Shown: one piece after another, positions 15,651 through 23,664 of the stretch
Layout: every line of letters begins with the position of its first letter
Numbering within the stretch: position 1 is the stretch's first letter
From: Candidatus Caldatribacterium sp.
Lineage (GTDB): Bacteria > Atribacterota > Atribacteria > Atribacterales > Caldatribacteriaceae
Reading direction: 5' to 3'
NCBI GenBank assembly: GCA_025060675.1
Contig: JANXBI010000074.1
Coordinates: forward strand, 1 to 26,547
DNA: 26,547 bases
The notes under the pieces: generated by a model
Databases searched by the model: none
Told to the model about the DNA's origin: nothing
Seen by the model: the letters and a program-made list of their open reading frames with translations, nothing else
Made by a program: the position numbers and the translations under genes

Positions 15651-17500
15651 CCCGAAAGCTCCTTGGTGAAATCCTCGTTGCCCAGGGAATCCTCAAAAAG
15701 GAACAGCTCGAAGAAGCCCTGCGTATACAAAGAGAGAGTGGGGCACTCCTTGGGGAAATCCTTATCTCCCGAGGATTCGTGCACCCGGTGGCCCTCTACG
15801 AAGCCCTAGCCGAGCAAGGCAACCGACTGTACGCCGGGAAACACCTTGGGGAACTTTTGGCAAGCATCGATAGCGATATTGTTTCCCGGTGTGACCCGAC
15901 AGAACTCCTCCGTCTGGCCTTTTTCCCTCGCCGCATAACCAATGGCACTCTGGAAATCCTTACCCCCTTTCCCGAGAATAAGGCCCAGGATGCCTGGCTT
16001 GAACGAATGTTTCCTGGAATCTCGGTGACCAAAATGTTCATCACTCCCTATGAACTTGACTGGCTCCTCCATTTCTTCTTCAAAGAGCGATTCCTTGCCG
16101 AGGCTACCACTGGGCTCTTCTTCCGTTCTCCTGAGGAATCCGCTGCCTCCGTTCTTGTTCCTTGGCAGTGGGCCGTCCTCTGTGTGGTGCTCTTTGCTCT
16201 CCTTGCGGGACTTTTCTTTGCCCCTCAAGCTACGTTGCGCACAATCTTCGCAATCATGAACGTTGCTTTTCTCGCCCAGGTCCTCTTTAAGACCATCGCA
16301 GGCATAGGAGGAACAGTACCAGTCGAATCAGTCAGCGTCACTGAGGATGACCTTGCCTCCCTCGACAACCATGCGCTCCCCACATACACCGTTCTCCTTC
16401 CTCTCCACCGGGAACCGAAAGAAGTCATAGAGCAACTTGTGGCTTCGATTCGTTCCCTTGACTACCCCCAGGAGAAGCTCGATGTTCTCTTCCTCCTCGA
16501 AGAAGACGATACGGAGACTATTCGCGCCTGCAAAGAGGCGCATCCCCCATACAACGTCCGCTTCATCCTTATCCCCCGAGGGGAGCCGAAAACCAAGCCC
16601 CGTGCCTGCAACTTTGGTCTTGCCTTCGCCAAGGGCGAGTTCCTCACCATTTACGATGCTGAGGATATTCCCGAGAAAGACCAGCTCAAGAAGGCTGTGA
16701 TCGCCTTTTCAAAACTCCCCAAAGAGTACATCTGCCTCCAGGCCGCTCTGAATTTCTACAATCCCACGCAGAACATCCTCACTCGTCTTTTCACCCTCGA
16801 GTACTCTTTCTGGTTTGACTATCTTCTCCCTGGCCTTTTCCGTCTTCGCCTTCCTATCCCCCTTGGGGGAACATCAAACCACTTCAAGACTGAAGCGCTC
16901 CGGGCTATGGGTGGATGGGACCCCTTTAACGTCACCGAAGACGCCGACCTCGGCATGCGGGCCCACTACCGTGGCCTTCGAGTGGGAATCCTCGCTTCCA
17001 CAACCTACGAGGAAGCCAACAGCCGTCTCCGTAACTGGATTCGTCAACGCTCCCGTTGGCTCAAAGGATACCTTATGACTTTCCTTGTCCATACTCGCCG
17101 ACCCCTTCGTGTCCTTCGAGTTTCAGGTATTCGAGGACTTCTAACCCTTTGGCTTTTCATCGGCGGGACCCCTCTGGGGTATGCCGCCTCCCTCATCCTC
17201 TGGGGGGTATTCTTCAGCTGGCTTTTGACTCGAAGTGCAGCCTTTGATTTGCTCTTCTCTCGAGCATTCCTCTGCATCGGTGCGGTGAATCTCTTCGTGG
17301 GCAACCTCCTCGGAGTGTACTTCTCCATGTTCGCTGTGTTCCGACGAAATCTCGACCCACTTCTGCCCTTTGCGTTCCTTAACCCCTTTTACTGGATGCT
17401 TGCCGGTGTCGCTGCTTGGAAGGGCATCGGACAGCTCCTGTCTCAACCGTTCTTCTGGGAAAAAACCGTACACGGACTCCACAAGAGGAAAGAACAATGA
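15647..17500 (+). CDS. GT2 polysaccharide synthase with N-terminal MshEN-type domain
   Basis: A 617-residue inner-membrane processive glycosyltransferase. Residues about 4-57 hold two tandem 24-residue MshEN-type repeats (LLGEILVAQGILKKEQLEEAL, then LLGEILISRGF...) with a five-residue gap. The rest of a GspE_N-type fold runs to about 150. Two helices (about 173-225) precede the GT2 domain, which has Asp337/Asp340 in YDAEDIPE, TED at 430-432 and QRSRW at 467-471. Three C-terminal membrane segments follow. The same parts, in the other order, occur in NfrB of the c-di-GMP-controlled N4 glycan receptor pathway. BcsA-type PilZ is absent. ATG 15647 overlaps the BcsB-like stop by 4 bases; the longer in-frame start at 15497 is rejected. 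MshEN repeats usually carry Arg before LG; both are Leu here, so nucleotide binding is uncertain. Confidence 0.85.
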   Translation: MTRKLLGEILVAQGILKKEQLEEALRIQRESGALLGEILISRGFVHPVALYEALAEQGNRLYAGKHLGELLASIDSDIVSRCDPTELLRLAFFPRRITNGTLEILTPFPENKAQDAWLERMFPGISVTKMFITPYELDWLLHFFFKERFLAEATTGLFFRSPEESAASVLVPWQWAVLCVVLFALLAGLFFAPQATLRTIFAIMNVAFLAQVLFKTIAGIGGTVPVESVSVTEDDLASLDNHALPTYTVLLPLHREPKEVIEQLVASIRSLDYPQEKLDVLFLLEEDDTETIRACKEAHPPYNVRFILIPRGEPKTKPRACNFGLAFAKGEFLTIYDAEDIPEKDQLKKAVIAFSKLPKEYICLQAALNFYNPTQNILTRLFTLEYSFWFDYLLPGLFRLRLPIPLGGTSNHFKTEALRAMGGWDPFNVTEDADLGMRAHYRGLRVGILASTTYEEANSRLRNWIRQRSRWLKGYLMTFLVHTRRPLRVLRVSGIRGLLTLWLFIGGTPLGYAASLILWGVFFSWLLTRSAAFDLLFSRAFLCIGAVNLFVGNLLGVYFSMFAVFRRNLDPLLPFAFLNPFYWMLAGVAAWKGIGQLLSQPFFWEKTVHGLHKRKEQ

Positions 17501-18450
17501 AGTATAACCCTAAGACCTTGTACGGTGCAATCGGTATAGCAATTTCCTTAGGTCTTTTGAATACCTGGAGATACTGTCCTCATCCAGAGGTTCGTTTCTT
17601 CCTTCTCCGAGCTCTCTCCGTCCGGTACCTTCCGGATCCGGCAGAAGGAATCCTCCTCACCCACCCTCCTCTTCCCTTGCTTTTTGCCCTCTCCTTTCGT
17701 GAACACTTTCCCCTCATCACGGGATGGACTGCCACCTTTTTCTTGTTCCTTGTGGGAATGCGGCAAGGAAACGCTCTTCCCCTACTCTGTGTCCTCTCTT
17801 CTCCAGCATTCCTTCTTGGAGCTCTGAGCCGACCAGCTTTGGTCCTCTTTTCCCTTTTTGCTGCCTTTGGATTTTCTGCAATCCTTGTAGGTGCCCAAGA
17901 GAAGGGTTACGAAAAACTCCCCCTCGGAAATCTTGTCTTTGGCTTTGGTGCCTGTGTCCACCCCCTGGGATTCTGGCTCCTACCGCTTTTCGTGCTCTGT
18001 GAGGTGCTTGCCTTTCCCATGTCCCTTCCTCGACGAGGAACATTGGCTGTGATTGCCTCTTTACCCTTTCTCATCCTCCAGAGCATGGGGCTTTTCTTCG
18101 GCTGGGTCTACGAGGGATATGCCCTTTCTCCTTTTCGAAATCCCGAACGCTCCCTTGGAACCTTCCTCCAAAGTTGGGTCGTTCCCCCTCATGCTGCAGA
18201 TACGAACATCCTTCTTGCCCTCCCCATCCTTCTGGTATCCCCCTTCCTTGGACTTCGCCACGCTATACCCCTTTGGGGTATCCTCGCGCTCTCTCTTTTC
18301 GTTCCTCGCCTTACGGCCCCGTATGCTTCACTCCTTCCTGCGCTCCTTCTTGCTCTCCGTCCTGAACCAAAAGAGGTCACCTTTTCCGGGTTACTCGCCT
18401 GGAACGCTTTGGGCTGGGCGCTCGTTCTTTTTGGGTTTTTCCCGTGTTGA
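17497..18450 (+). CDS. Polytopic membrane protein, possibly GT-C related
   Basis: I do not recognise this 317-residue protein with certainty. It is almost entirely hydrophobic, with about 8-10 membrane segments. After the first segment comes an exposed loop with PDPAEGILLTHPPLPLLFAL. A charged loop before a HPPL-type motif is seen in the GT39/ArnT-like GT-C glycosyltransferases that use lipid-linked sugars. It is shorter than a usual GT-C enzyme (about 500 residues), lacks a periplasmic C-terminal domain and is not clearly catalytic. Its start overlaps the synthase stop by 4 bases (ATGA). A role in making, modifying or exporting the same polysaccharide is therefore likely. It is the last gene of the operon; the parA promoter begins in its final codons. 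Confidence 0.7.
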   Translation: MKYNPKTLYGAIGIAISLGLLNTWRYCPHPEVRFFLLRALSVRYLPDPAEGILLTHPPLPLLFALSFREHFPLITGWTATFFLFLVGMRQGNALPLLCVLSSPAFLLGALSRPALVLFSLFAAFGFSAILVGAQEKGYEKLPLGNLVFGFGACVHPLGFWLLPLFVLCEVLAFPMSLPRRGTLAVIASLPFLILQSMGLFFGWVYEGYALSPFRNPERSLGTFLQSWVVPPHAADTNILLALPILLVSPFLGLRHAIPLWGILALSLFVPRLTAPYASLLPALLLALRPEPKEVTFSGLLAWNALGWALVLFGFFPC

Positions 18451-18476
18451 GCAGGGAAAAAGCTTTATGTTACAAT
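18447..18476 (+). promoter_or_regulatory. Promoter of parA with extended -10
   Basis: TTGAGC (18447-18452) and TACAAT (18471-18476) are 18 bases apart. TG at 18468-18469 gives an extended -10 (TGTTACAAT). The predicted start is at about 18482-18484, only 3-5 bases before the parA ATG, so the mRNA would be essentially leaderless. Confidence 0.7.
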
Positions 18477-18486
18477 AGGAACGCCT

Positions 18487-19278
18487 ATGGGGACAGTCGT
18501 TGCGGTGGCCAACCAAAAGGGCGGAGTGGGAAAGACGACTACCTGTGTGAACCTTGGGGCATGCCTTGCCGAACGAGGGCACCGGGTACTCATCGTCGAC
18601 ATTGACCCACAGGGAAACGCTACAAGTGGCCTTGGTATCAACCGCAGAAGCCTTAAGCAATGCGTGTATGACCTTCTCATCAACGGTGTTGAAGCTGGAG
18701 AACTCCTCATAGAGACGGAGGTCACGGATCTTTGGCTTCTTCCCTCAACCATCCGTCTTGCTGGAGGAGAGGTAGAACTCGCTACTCTCCCGGAGAGGGA
18801 AACCCGCCTCAAAAAGGGCCTGCAACATCTTGTCCCGTCCTTCGATTGGATACTCGTCGACTGCCCTCCCTCCCTCGGTCTTCTAACGTTGAATGCCCTG
18901 ACGTTTGCTGAACTCCTCCTTGTCCCCATCCAATGTGAGTACTACGCCCTCGAAGGCCTTGGACAGCTTTTGAGCACCATTGCCATGGTGCGGAGTGCTT
19001 TCAATCCTCACCTCGAACTTTTGGGGGTTCTCCTCACCATGTTTGATCCCCGCACAAACCTTTCCCAACAGGTGGTGGACGAGGTTCGAAAGGTCTTCGG
19101 TGAAAAAGTCTTCCGCTCTATCATTCCTCGCAATGTCCGCCTAAGTGAGGCTCCAAGCTATGGCAAACCTATAACCCTTTATGAAGGAAGCTCAAAGGGC
19201 GCTCAGGCTTATCGAGAACTGGCTGAGGAGGTTTTGGAGAGAATCCATGACAAAGCGTGGTCTTGGCAAGGGGCTTGA
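18487..19278 (+). CDS. parA: Chromosome partitioning ATPase ParA/Soj
   Basis: A 263-residue Walker-type ATPase for chromosome segregation. It has the deviant Walker A KGGVGKTT near the N-terminus (about residues 11-18), Walker A' VDIDPQGNATSG and Walker B ILVDCPPSLG. The C-terminus has IIPRNVRLSEAPSYGKPI, typical of Soj. Length fits chromosomal ParA without an N-terminal regulatory domain. ATG 18487 gives the normal family start. Only a weak AGGA lies upstream, and the promoter leaves almost no leader. It overlaps parB by 32 bases and works with it. Confidence 0.97.
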   Translation: MGTVVAVANQKGGVGKTTTCVNLGACLAERGHRVLIVDIDPQGNATSGLGINRRSLKQCVYDLLINGVEAGELLIETEVTDLWLLPSTIRLAGGEVELATLPERETRLKKGLQHLVPSFDWILVDCPPSLGLLTLNALTFAELLLVPIQCEYYALEGLGQLLSTIAMVRSAFNPHLELLGVLLTMFDPRTNLSQQVVDEVRKVFGEKVFRSIIPRNVRLSEAPSYGKPITLYEGSSKGAQAYRELAEEVLERIHDKAWSWQGA

Positions 19279-20065
19279 AGCGCTGATTCCTGGAGCAGGT
19301 CTCTTCGGAAGCCGCACCATTCAGGAAGTGGAAATTGAGAGGCTTCACCCCAACAGCCTCCAACCTCGCACCGCTCTCGATGAAGAGCGCCTCGAAGAAC
19401 TCGCCGCTTCGATTCGCCAACATGGCGTCCTGCAACCAATCCTTGTACGTCGAAGCCCTCAAGGCTTCGAAATCGTCGCTGGAGAACGCCGCTGGCGAGC
19501 GGCGCAGAAGGCCGGACTTCGTACTGTCCCAGTCATCGTGGAAGAGGAAATCGACGAAAGGAAGAAGCTCGAGCTCGCCCTGGTTGAAAACCTCCAGCGA
19601 GAAGACCTAAACCCTATAGAACTCGCCCGAGGTATTCAAAAGCTTGCCGAAACTTTTGGCCTCACGCAAGAAGAGATTGCCGAACGCATTGGAAAGAAAC
19701 GCTCTACAGTGGCAAACCTCTTGAGGCTTCTTGAACTTCCTGAAGACATCCAGGCGCTTGTCGCCCGAGGCACCATTTCTCTGGGCCATGCTAAAACCCT
19801 CCTTGGACTCCCCGAGGACGAGCAAAAAGCCCTTCTTGCTGAAATCCTTGCCCGTGACCTTTCAGTACGTGATGCTGAGAAGCTGGCCCAAAAGAGGAAA
19901 GCAAAAGGAGAAGCTCCAAAAGACCGGGAAGAAGCGCACGTTGAGCACCTCCTCACCCATTACCTTGCTACACGGGTTCGGGTTGGGAGGGGAAAAATCA
20001 TCATTGAATACTATGGTCCTGAGGACCTCAAGAGAATCTATATGCTCATTGTGCGGCCGGAATAG
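19247..20065 (+). CDS. parB: Chromosome partitioning protein ParB/Spo0J
   Basis: A 272-residue DNA-binding CTP switch that loads on parS sites and partners ParA. The N-terminal MTKRGLGKGLEALIP is the typical ParA-contacting tail. The nuclease-like domain has VAGERRWRA (CTP-binding motif) and LVENLQREDLNPIE. The HTH domain carries LTQEEIAERIGKKRSTVANL, followed by ISLGHAKTLLGL. ATG 19247 lies inside the parA end and has GGAGAGAA upstream; the in-frame start at 19181 would add an atypical extension. No canonical parS (TGTTTCACGTGAAACA) is seen in the window. parAB commonly lies near the replication origin, but no other origin gene is visible here. Confidence 0.97.
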   Translation: MTKRGLGKGLEALIPGAGLFGSRTIQEVEIERLHPNSLQPRTALDEERLEELAASIRQHGVLQPILVRRSPQGFEIVAGERRWRAAQKAGLRTVPVIVEEEIDERKKLELALVENLQREDLNPIELARGIQKLAETFGLTQEEIAERIGKKRSTVANLLRLLELPEDIQALVARGTISLGHAKTLLGLPEDEQKALLAEILARDLSVRDAEKLAQKRKAKGEAPKDREEAHVEHLLTHYLATRVRVGRGKIIIEYYGPEDLKRIYMLIVRPE

Positions 20066-20077
20066 GGAGGGGTTCTG

Positions 20078-21118
20078 GTGAAGCGTCACCTTACGGTTTT
20101 TTGGATCAGCCCTTTCCGGGGCCAGGTGAAGCGTGTGCACCTGCGGTGGCAGACGCTTCTTCTTGGGATCTTTGTGCTCTGTGTGGGCATTGGCCTTGGG
20201 ATTGGAGGAGTGCTCTGGTACCAGGCGCGGATGAAGCACGAGCTTTTCACCACTATGGCTAAAATCGAGGAAATGCGTAAAAACCTCCTTATCCTCGAAG
20301 CGCAGAAAAAAGAACAGGAGGCAAAGCTTGAATACCTCACCAAAGAAGCCGAGAATGTGCTCACCGAACTCAATAACCTCAGAGAGCTCGAGCAAAAGGT
20401 GCGGGAAATCATGGAGAAAAACCTCCAGTCTCAGCTCAAGCGCCTTGGAGTAACCCTCACTCTTTCAACAACCGACGTCCAAACCTGCATTCCTCTCCAC
20501 CGTTTCCTAGGCGGTCTCTGCCTTCATCCTTTCGAAGGTGAGGGCGGCCCGGAACTTGCTGCTTTTCTCCCCTTCCCTGCTCAAACACTCCCTATCCCTG
20601 CTACTCCTTATGGTCTTGCCACACGGATGCTTGAGGACACCCTCCTCTGGCTCCGAGGAGAGTTGCTCCTTCGACGAAAAGCCTTCGAAGAAATCATCGA
20701 CCTTGCCGCAAAAAAGGACCGGATTCTTGAAGTTGTTCCTTCACGTTGGCCTACTTGGGGACGAATCTCCTCAAACTATGGTTGGCGACGTGACCCCTTT
20801 ACGGGTCGGCGAGCTTGGCATACTGGCGTGGACATTGCCGCACCAACTGGACGGAGTGTAGTTGCGGCTGCGGAGGGTCGCGTCATTTTCACTGGGTGGA
20901 ACGGAAACTATGGGAAATGCGTCATCATTCGCCACGACTTTGGCTTTGAGACGGTGTACGGACACCTCTCGAAAATCACGGTGGACGTTGGAGACTGGGT
21001 GAAAAAGGCGCAAAAAATTGGAGAGGTCGGAAATACGGGCCGAAGTACTGGCCCACACCTCCACTACGAAGTTCGCCGATACGGAAAGGTCACGAACCCT
21101 TGGCCCCATCTTCCCTGA
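20078..21118 (+). CDS. M23 family murein endopeptidase with coiled coil
   Basis: A 346-residue membrane-anchored zinc peptidase that would cut peptidoglycan cross-links. One membrane helix lies at about residues 26-48 (TLLLGIFVLCVGIGLGIGG), then a coiled coil at about 55-125 rich in Glu, Lys and Leu. The C-terminal LytM domain has HTGVDIAAPTG (His248, Asp252), GHLSKI and GPHLHYEV (His327, His329), so the zinc ligands are complete and it is probably active. Start GTG 20078 has GGGAGGGG at about 7 bases. It lies 12 bases after parB and is likely cotranscribed, linking segregation with cell-wall growth or division. Confidence 0.93.
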   Translation: MKRHLTVFWISPFRGQVKRVHLRWQTLLLGIFVLCVGIGLGIGGVLWYQARMKHELFTTMAKIEEMRKNLLILEAQKKEQEAKLEYLTKEAENVLTELNNLRELEQKVREIMEKNLQSQLKRLGVTLTLSTTDVQTCIPLHRFLGGLCLHPFEGEGGPELAAFLPFPAQTLPIPATPYGLATRMLEDTLLWLRGELLLRRKAFEEIIDLAAKKDRILEVVPSRWPTWGRISSNYGWRRDPFTGRRAWHTGVDIAAPTGRSVVAAAEGRVIFTGWNGNYGKCVIIRHDFGFETVYGHLSKITVDVGDWVKKAQKIGEVGNTGRSTGPHLHYEVRRYGKVTNPWPHLP

Positions 21119-21180
21119 GGGAACAATCGCACTCGAAGGAGAGTATGGAGAAAGGAGAAAAAGCAACAGGAGGCGAGATT

Positions 21181-21672
21181 ATGCGGAAACTGGTGTTCAG
21201 CATTATCGCCCTGTGTCTCGTCGCACTTTTGAGTAGTGTTGCCTTTGGCGCAGTGGAAAAAGTACGGGTAAAAAAGATGGACATCTTCAAAAGCAACGGG
21301 GTACCTGAAGTTCGTATTGAACTTGAGGTGATGGGACAAGACGGAACTATTTTCGTTCAGGCCTCTACCGATTACGACAAGTACACGTACTTTACCGAAC
21401 CAGTAGCCATCAACCTGACAATCCGCCAACCCTTCTTCGTCATTCGTTTCAGGAAGAGCGATTTCCGACGGGTGAACCTCCTTGAGAACATCGATGAGGA
21501 AATCCCTGAGTTTGCTGAGGGGAAAAACGTCACCGTTTACGTGTATGAGGCTAAGCATACTACCCCTGAGGGGCAACCTGAAGACATAAAACAAGACATC
21601 GCTAAGTACGGATATGCGTTGCGAGGAGTCCTTGCCAAGGGAACAAAAACCATAGAACTTGCCAAGAAATGA
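21181..21672 (+). CDS. Small exported protein of unknown function
   Basis: I do not recognise this family. The 163-residue product has a clear signal peptide (MRKLVFSIIALCLVALLSSV, cleavage near AFG-AVEK). The mature part is about 139 residues, probably beta-rich (VRIELEVMG, TIFVQAST, NLTIRQPFFVIRF), highly charged and without Cys. The ending is helical and Lys-rich. ATG 21181 follows AGGAGG at 7 bases; the in-frame ATG at 21145 would put charged residues before the signal peptide. It lies 62 bases after the M23 gene and 10 before the SIS gene. A periplasmic or envelope role is inferred from export and from the peptidase neighbour. Confidence 0.8.
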   Translation: MRKLVFSIIALCLVALLSSVAFGAVEKVRVKKMDIFKSNGVPEVRIELEVMGQDGTIFVQASTDYDKYTYFTEPVAINLTIRQPFFVIRFRKSDFRRVNLLENIDEEIPEFAEGKNVTVYVYEAKHTTPEGQPEDIKQDIAKYGYALRGVLAKGTKTIELAKK

Positions 21673-21682
21673 GGAGAGTTCA

Positions 21683-22726
21683 ATGAACCAGCTCTACCGG
21701 GAAATTGCTGAGCAACCTGAGGTCTTCCGGCGAATCGCCAGAACCTATGTGAATGAAGAGACGTTTGCATCCTGGCATGAGGACCACCAGGGAACAGTGT
21801 ACCTTACGGGAATGGGGAGTTCTCTCTTTGCGGCATATCCAGCATACCTTTACCTTCTCTCTCGAGGGTTTCCGGTTGTCTTCATTGATGCTTCGGAACT
21901 CCTCCATTACGGCCTTCCAGGGATACAAAACGATGACACCCTTATTCTTGTCTCTCAATCAGGCGAGTCCTACGAAGTCCTTGAAATCCTTCGCCGTCTC
22001 CCCTCCCGCCCTCGAACCCTTGCCTTCACGTCCTCCCTCAGAAGCACCCTCGCTCAGAGAGTGCACCGGGCATTCGACATCCTAAGTGGGATGGAGTACG
22101 CCGTAACCTCCACGAAAACCCACACCGCGACGCTCGCAACCCTGAACCTCTGGGCTCTTGCCCAGGCAAAGGACAAAGAAGCATTCCTCCATGCTTCCCT
22201 GGACCTCGAGCTCCTTGCCGAAGAGGCAGAACGCCTCATTGAAAGCGCTCCAGAGTGGACCAAAAGAGTCCTCGAAGCCCTTGGGTTTGCAAAAAACGCC
22301 GAAACCAAGGTCATTATCGCCCGCGGACCAACTCTCGCTTCCGCCTGGCATGGATGTCTCCTGATGTATGAGTGTGCTAAAGAGACGTTCCTGAGCTTTT
22401 CAGGGGGTCAATTCCGTCATGGCCCCTTAGAGCTTGCCGTAAAGACCATGCTTGCGGTGGTTCTCGCCCTCCCTGGAAAAACCCAAGAACTCCTCGTGCG
22501 GCTTGCCGAAGAACTCGCCGCACGGGGGGTCGGTGTTTTCTTGATAGGGCAAGCCGAAAAGTTGCGGTACAATGTCGAAGTGTTGCCCTTGCACTTTCCA
22601 AACGAACTCTTTGCCCCAGCCTTGAGCATCATCCCTCTGATGCTCTTTGCCTACGCCCTTGCCGAGGACAAAGGTATTGAACCAGGAAAAGCTTTTCTCA
22701 TTCAGAAAACGACCCTCAGGGAGTAG
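21683..22726 (+). CDS. SIS-domain sugar isomerase/deglycase (GlmS-C/AgaS/FrlB-like)
   Basis: A 347-residue cytoplasmic protein with two SIS subdomains, related to the isomerase half of GlmS. Motifs include MGSSLFAAYPAYLYL, LVSQSGESYEVLE and KTHTATLATLNLWALA. Further on, ARGPTLASAWHGCLLMYECAKE and GGQFRHGPLEL appear, the last being shared with AgaS and fructosamine-6-P deglycases (FrlB). No glutaminase domain is present, so it is not full GlmS. Candidate reactions are deamination or isomerisation of an amino-sugar phosphate, or cleavage of a phosphorylated fructosamine. ATG 21683 has GAGGAGAG upstream. The PfkB kinase starts 2 bases after its stop, so the two probably act in sequence on the same sugar. 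Confidence 0.88.
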   Translation: MNQLYREIAEQPEVFRRIARTYVNEETFASWHEDHQGTVYLTGMGSSLFAAYPAYLYLLSRGFPVVFIDASELLHYGLPGIQNDDTLILVSQSGESYEVLEILRRLPSRPRTLAFTSSLRSTLAQRVHRAFDILSGMEYAVTSTKTHTATLATLNLWALAQAKDKEAFLHASLDLELLAEEAERLIESAPEWTKRVLEALGFAKNAETKVIIARGPTLASAWHGCLLMYECAKETFLSFSGGQFRHGPLELAVKTMLAVVLALPGKTQELLVRLAEELAARGVGVFLIGQAEKLRYNVEVLPLHFPNELFAPALSIIPLMLFAYALAEDKGIEPGKAFLIQKTTLRE

Positions 22727-22728
22727 CC

Positions 22729-23664
22729 ATGGCTAAGGCTTTCGTTGTGGGGAATGTGAGTCTTGACCTTGTCCTTGGAGGAATCCCTGATTACCCCGAG
22801 TGGGGAACGGAAATCCTCATCCCCGGATACGTTATGCGCCCAGGAGGTGCAGCAAGCAACGCCGCTTTAGCCTTAGCAGCCCTGGGTGTACCAACATTTG
22901 TCGTCGCCACGGTAGGTGACGATGTGCTGGGAGCGGACATCAGGAAACAGTTTGCAAAGGCCTCGGTCCAGACCGATTTCCTCTTCCACATTCCGGGTTA
23001 CCAGACCGCTATCTCAGTAGGTGTGACCAACGCACGTACCAAGGAACGGAGTTTTCTCACCGACCTGGGAGCCCAAGAATGTCTGGCAAAAGAACACTTT
23101 GAGAGTATACTCCCCAACCTCGAAGACGGGGATTTCATCCTCCTTTGTGGGTATTTCCTCTCACCTCGGCTTCGCGGCAAGGTTCTCGCGGAGACTCTTG
23201 CGACCTTGAGGAAGAAATGCTTGCTCACAATCCTCTTTGACACCGGATGGCCTCCTGAAGGCTGGACGACGGAGACACGCCAGGAAATCCAGGGTCTCCT
23301 CTCATCCTTTGAGTATTTCCTCCCCAACGAAAAAGAGCTTGAAGGTGTCGGTGGAGACACCATTTTCTCTCTTCCTCGACAGGGAGTTATCGTTAAGAGA
23401 GGGAGAGAGGGGTGTACTGCTTACACAAAGGAGGGGGTCTTCTCTGTCCCCACTATCGACGTTCCAGTGACCGACACTATTGGAGCAGGGGACTATTTCA
23501 ACGCTGGCTTCATCTTTGGCTTAGCTTGTGGATATCCGCTACCTATGGTCCTCCGGTGCGCTAACCTCGTAGCCTCGCTGAATATCTCCCTCTCTGCAAC
23601 GCGGGACCGTCTCGTCACCAAGCGCGAGCTTGAGAACGCTCTGTTTTCGGAGGCTCAGGTATGA
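22729..23664 (+). CDS. PfkB-family carbohydrate kinase
   Basis: A 311-residue ribokinase-fold kinase. The N-terminal motif VVGNVSLDLVL and the substrate loop RPGGAASNAALALAALG are typical. The anion-hole motif DTIGAGDYFNAGF holds the catalytic Asp255. Substrate is not readable. Pairing with the SIS protein resembles frlB-frlD (deglycase plus fructosamine kinase) or a tagatose/amino-sugar pathway; both are inference. Start ATG 22729 follows GGGAG and lies 2 bases after the SIS stop. Its stop overlaps the next start by 4 bases (ATGA). Confidence 0.92.
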   Translation: MAKAFVVGNVSLDLVLGGIPDYPEWGTEILIPGYVMRPGGAASNAALALAALGVPTFVVATVGDDVLGADIRKQFAKASVQTDFLFHIPGYQTAISVGVTNARTKERSFLTDLGAQECLAKEHFESILPNLEDGDFILLCGYFLSPRLRGKVLAETLATLRKKCLLTILFDTGWPPEGWTTETRQEIQGLLSSFEYFLPNEKELEGVGGDTIFSLPRQGVIVKRGREGCTAYTKEGVFSVPTIDVPVTDTIGAGDYFNAGFIFGLACGYPLPMVLRCANLVASLNISLSATRDRLVTKRELENALFSEAQV

